Shown here one piece after another: positions 61,308 to 64,000 of a stretch of DNA of 64,000 nucleotides. The DNA lies in assembly GCA_025056175.1 (NCBI GenBank), contig JANWWK010000059.1, positions 1-64,000 of the forward strand, in the 5' to 3' direction. Below the pieces are notes generated by a model. It saw only the letters and a list, made by a program, of their open reading frames with translations, had not been told where the DNA came from and searched no databases. The position numbers were made by a program, and so were the translations under genes. The number at the start of each line of letters is the position of its first letter. The first letter of the stretch is position 1. This DNA comes from Anaerolineales bacterium (GTDB lineage: Bacteria > Chloroflexota > Anaerolineae > Anaerolineales > Villigracilaceae).

Positions 61308-62157
61308 GGAAAAGGCGCGCCCGCCAGGAGACAGCGCGCCGCAAGGATGGCAGGTTTTTGAGTGCCTCGACCTCGCCGCGCCGCGCAATTTCGGGAATGT
61401 CCACCCGGTCCAGCAGGTTGATGTCGGCCACTTCCGGGCGAATGAGAACTTCAGGGCGGTCGAGTTGCAGGCGCAGTTCGGTCATTTGCCGCTGGCCAAT
61501 GTCTATTGCATCCACAAAAATCCGCACCGCCTGGGTAATGCTCAGACGGGCAATTTGCTGGGCAATTGGCTCCGGCACGGGGATAGGCAGGCTGAGGGGG
61601 GTCTTGGGGGCGTCGAGCGGCGCCATGAGGGAGACGGCCACGACCGGCAGGTCTGGCGCCAAAGCGCGCGCCGGACGAACAGGCACCGGGTCGAGGGTGC
61701 CGCCATCTATCAGCAGATATTCGTTGTATGATTTGGGTGGAAACAGGCCCGGCACGGCGATCGAACCCATCACGGCATCTATCACACGTCCCTGTTGCAG
61801 CACGATTTCGCGGTTGCTGTTCAAGTCCACGGCAACGGCAGCGCAGGGAATGGGCAATTCGGCAAAAGTCAGTTCGCCCAGGTGCTGACGCAGAAAGTCG
61901 TGTACGCCGCGCACGCCCAGCAAACCGGGGCCTTCGGAGAGCGGCCAGCCGTAGAGTTTGGACTGGTCTACCGATTGAATGACGCGGGCGACCTCGGCGG
62001 CGCTGCGGTAACGTGCATACAGAGCGCCGATAATCGCACCGATGCTGGTGCCAGCAATCGCGCGGATGCGAAAGCCTTCCTGTTCCAGCACGCGTAACAC
62101 GCCCAAATGCGCCGCGCCCCGCGCTCCGCCGCCGCCCAAAGCAAGAGAAATGTCCAT
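61273..62157 (-). CDS. Patatin-like phospholipase
   Basis: 294 aa. The oxyanion motif is LALGGGGARGAAHLGVL and the Ser nucleophile is in IAGTSIGAIIGALYA (GxSxG). The Asp of the dyad is in LIDGGTLDPVPV (DGG). This is the RssA/YchK-type patatin. It is cytoplasmic and probably a lipid acyl hydrolase. The stop of the ABC gene upstream (62161) is 3 nt before its start, so it is translationally linked to the exporter and the CPBP gene. Confidence 0.92.
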   Translation of the reverse strand: MDISLALGGGGARGAAHLGVLRVLEQEGFRIRAIAGTSIGAIIGALYARYRSAAEVARVIQSVDQSKLYGWPLSEGPGLLGVRGVHDFLRQHLGELTFAELPIPCAAVAVDLNSNREIVLQQGRVIDAVMGSIAVPGLFPPKSYNEYLLIDGGTLDPVPVRPARALAPDLPVVAVSLMAPLDAPKTPLSLPIPVPEPIAQQIARLSITQAVRIFVDAIDIGQRQMTELRLQLDRPEVLIRPEVADINLLDRVDIPEIARRGEVEALKNLPSLRRAVSWRARLFRAVQQAIGLGA

Positions 62158-62160
62158 TTC

Positions 62161-63954
62161 TTATTCCTGAAATCCTGTTTGATACAACCTGTAATACGCG
62201 CCGCGTTGTGCGAGCAGTTCAGCATGGGTGCCCTGTTCAACAATCTGCCCATCGTCAATTACCACAATCAAGTCGGCGTTGGTGATGGTGGAAAGACGAT
62301 GTGCGATGACAAAACTGGTGCGTCCCTTCAGGAGGGTGACGAGAGCGCGTTGAATCACCTGCTCGGTCTGGGTATCTACGCTGGAGGTGGCTTCATCGAG
62401 AATGAGAATGCGCGGATTTGCCAGGAGCGCACGGGCAAAGGAAATCAGTTGGCGCTGACCAACGCTCAACAAAACACCGCCCTCTTCGACCGACGTGTCA
62501 TAACCGTTTCGCAGTTCCATGATGAAATCGTGTGCACCCACCGCGCGGGCAGCGGCTTCCACTTCCGCATCGGTGGCGTCTAGCCGTCCGAACAGGATGT
62601 TTTCTTTGACCGTGCCGTTGAAGAGGAAGGGGTCTTGCAACACGACACCCATCTGCGCGCGCAGGCTCTTTTGGGTAACGGTCTTGAGGTCGAAACCGTC
62701 TACCAGAACGCGGCCTTCGGTTGGGTCCATAAAGCGTGAAAGCAGTTTGACGAGGGTGGTTTTTCCAGCCCCGGTTTCGCCCACGAGAGCAACGGTAGAA
62801 CCCGCCGGAACGTGCAAATGGATGTTCCGAAGAACGAGCGCGGAGTCATCGGGGTAGTGGAAGGAAACATTCTCGAAGGTCACGTCGCCGCGAATGGGCG
62901 GAAGCGGCCGGGCATCGGGAGCATCCTGCACGTCCACTTCCGTATCGAGCAGGGCGAGGATGCGTTCACCGCCAGCCATTGTAGATTGCAGGGTGTCGAA
63001 GCGGCGCGAAAGGTCGCGGATTGGCTCAAAGTAGCGGTCAATGTACAGGACAAAGGCAACCAGAACGCCCGCCGAGATGCTCTCGCCCAGCACAGCAGTT
63101 CCGCCAATCCACACCACAGCGGCGGTTGCCAGCGCACCCAGCACATCTACCACCGGCAAGAAGGACGCAGCAACCCGTGCGGCGCGCAAGACCATTTGTA
63201 AGTGGTATCGGTTGGTGTATTCGCTGAACTGTCGGTAATTATGCGTTTGCCGGTTGAAGGCCTGTACCACGCGCACGCCGTTGATATTTTCAGCCAGAAC
63301 GGAGTTGACCCATGAAATCGCAGCGCGTACGCGCCGATAAGCGACCCGTGCTGTGCGGCGATAGAGACGCGTGGCCAGAATCATGAGCGGAATGGTGGCA
63401 AAGGTGATAAGCGAAAGTTCAAAATTGAGCGAAAGCATGGCAACGATGATGCCTGCCAGCGCAAACAAATCGCGGGCAATGGCAAGCACTGCCCAAATGA
63501 CGAATTCACGCAGGGTTTCGACATCGTTGATGACCCGTGTGATGACGCGCCCGACACTGTAACGGCTGTAAAAGCCCAGCGAGAGTTTTTGTAAATGCTC
63601 AAAGAGCATTTTGCGCAAATCGTAGATGAACGATTGCCCAACCTGCGCCATGATGTTGACGCGGAGATAAATGAACCCCCAGCGCACGAGCGCCGCCGCC
63701 AAATACAACAAGACGGCGTTCCGCAAGGCCGTCAGGTTGCCTGCCAGCAAGCCATCATCTATGGCAATTTTGACCAGATACGGCCCGATGACGGTGGACA
63801 ACGTAGCAACCAGCATCAGAAACGCAGCCAGCAGTAACTGCCATTTGTACGGCGCAATAAAGCCCACCAGGCGGCGAGCCACCTGCGGGTCGAGCGGTTT
63901 ATCATATAGTTCTTCGGACTGGGTGACGTAAGCGGGAGGAACAATCGTGGTCAT
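62161..63954 (-). CDS. ABC exporter with LSVGQ signature
   Basis: 597 aa. Six helices in residues 30-320. Walker A VGETGAGKTTLVKLLSR, Q-loop VVLQDPFLFNGTV, altered signature VLLSVGQRQLISFARALL, Walker B RILILDEATSSVD with the catalytic Glu. It resembles the second subunit of the pair at 54217. The ATG has no clear Shine-Dalgarno, and a TAAAAT box at 63966-63961 puts the start at the ATG itself, so the transcript may be leaderless. It likely transports lipids or drugs, with patatin in the operon. Confidence 0.92.
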   Translation of the reverse strand: MTTIVPPAYVTQSEELYDKPLDPQVARRLVGFIAPYKWQLLLAAFLMLVATLSTVIGPYLVKIAIDDGLLAGNLTALRNAVLLYLAAALVRWGFIYLRVNIMAQVGQSFIYDLRKMLFEHLQKLSLGFYSRYSVGRVITRVINDVETLREFVIWAVLAIARDLFALAGIIVAMLSLNFELSLITFATIPLMILATRLYRRTARVAYRRVRAAISWVNSVLAENINGVRVVQAFNRQTHNYRQFSEYTNRYHLQMVLRAARVAASFLPVVDVLGALATAAVVWIGGTAVLGESISAGVLVAFVLYIDRYFEPIRDLSRRFDTLQSTMAGGERILALLDTEVDVQDAPDARPLPPIRGDVTFENVSFHYPDDSALVLRNIHLHVPAGSTVALVGETGAGKTTLVKLLSRFMDPTEGRVLVDGFDLKTVTQKSLRAQMGVVLQDPFLFNGTVKENILFGRLDATDAEVEAAARAVGAHDFIMELRNGYDTSVEEGGVLLSVGQRQLISFARALLANPRILILDEATSSVDTQTEQVIQRALVTLLKGRTSFVIAHRLSTITNADLIVVIDDGQIVEQGTHAELLAQRGAYYRLYQTGFQE

Positions 63955-63982
63955 GGGGATATTTTACCAGCAAGCATGTCCC

Positions 63983-64000
63983 CTCTCCGTTGCGGGAGAG
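63983..64000. other. Partial hairpin at the right edge
   Basis: CTCTCC and GGAGAG around a 6-nt loop. It might be a terminator of the gene beyond the window or part of a promoter region. It cannot be interpreted fully because the window ends. Confidence 0.3.

Overview
The window looks like chromosomal DNA of a moderately GC-rich anaerobic or facultative bacterium, most likely a Chloroflexota of the Anaerolineae type. This placement is inferred from gene content and gene fusions, not from any marker search. Supporting traits are ferredoxin-dependent 2-oxoacid oxidoreductase, molybdenum-enzyme pieces, a DmsB-DmsC-like fusion, hemerythrin/DUF438 proteins, a selenocysteine-type UGA, frequent TTG/GTG starts and tight gene overlaps. 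No phage, insertion sequence, CRISPR array or rRNA operon is visible. It reads as ordinary chromosome packed with housekeeping and metabolic genes.

Layout. 1-5.2 kb: XRE regulator, TPR protein, GNAT, FmdB-type zinc ribbon, bacterioferritin, a fused iron-sulfur/membrane-anchor subunit of a DMSO-reductase-type enzyme, and a stand-alone response regulator. 5.2-10.3 kb (minus strand): tyrS, a small Cys-rich acidic protein, VKOR, moeA, and a DUF1858 plus DUF438/hemerythrin/PAS pair behind a CRP/FNR-type site. 10.4-16.3 kb (plus): queA, a GH-A clan glycosidase, uracil-DNA glycosylase, two alpha/beta hydrolases, a peroxiredoxin-like gene whose active-site codon is an in-frame UGA (candidate selenoprotein) and a membrane protein. 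16.3-26.7 kb: three-subunit biotin-dependent acyl-CoA carboxylase, MoxR-DUF58, MBL hydrolase, ruvA, proC, and a fused FAD/2Fe-2S subunit of a molybdenum hydroxylase. 26.7-33.2 kb: tRNA-Leu, dGTPase, greA, lspA, rluD-type synthase, and an agmatine-to-putrescine locus (aguB, aguA, carbamate kinase). 33.4-38 kb: an envelope/glycan-like cluster. 38-41.7 kb: FCD regulator and korAB. 41.8-48.2 kb: alpha/beta hydrolase and a complete five-gene dipeptide/oligopeptide ABC importer. 48.3-53.9 kb: S9 peptidase, creatininase-family protein, pyrG and a class IV aminotransferase. 54-58 kb: heterodimeric ABC exporter behind a leader peptide and a strong terminator. 58-64 kb: PAS-PAS-GGDEF protein, rhomboid protease, CDGSH protein, CPBP protease, patatin and a third ABC exporter.

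How they fit together. Peptide uptake (dpp-like importer), S9 peptidase, korAB and the acyl-CoA carboxylase suggest amino-acid and peptide fermentation with acyl-CoA handling. moeA, the DMSO-reductase-type subunit and the molybdenum-hydroxylase subunit point to molybdenum enzymes whose catalytic subunits lie elsewhere. Bacterioferritin, the Sec-type peroxiredoxin, VKOR and the DUF438/DUF1858 pair point to redox and nitrosative or oxygen stress defence.

The two most interesting observations are these. First, the UGA-containing peroxiredoxin-like gene at 15354-15824 has a hairpin at the spacing expected of a bacterial SECIS. Second, the 54.0-54.2 kb leader of the ABC exporter has a 26-codon ORF, a 12-bp intrinsic terminator and a mutually exclusive anti-terminator pairing. 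That is the layout of ribosome-mediated attenuation controlling a drug exporter.
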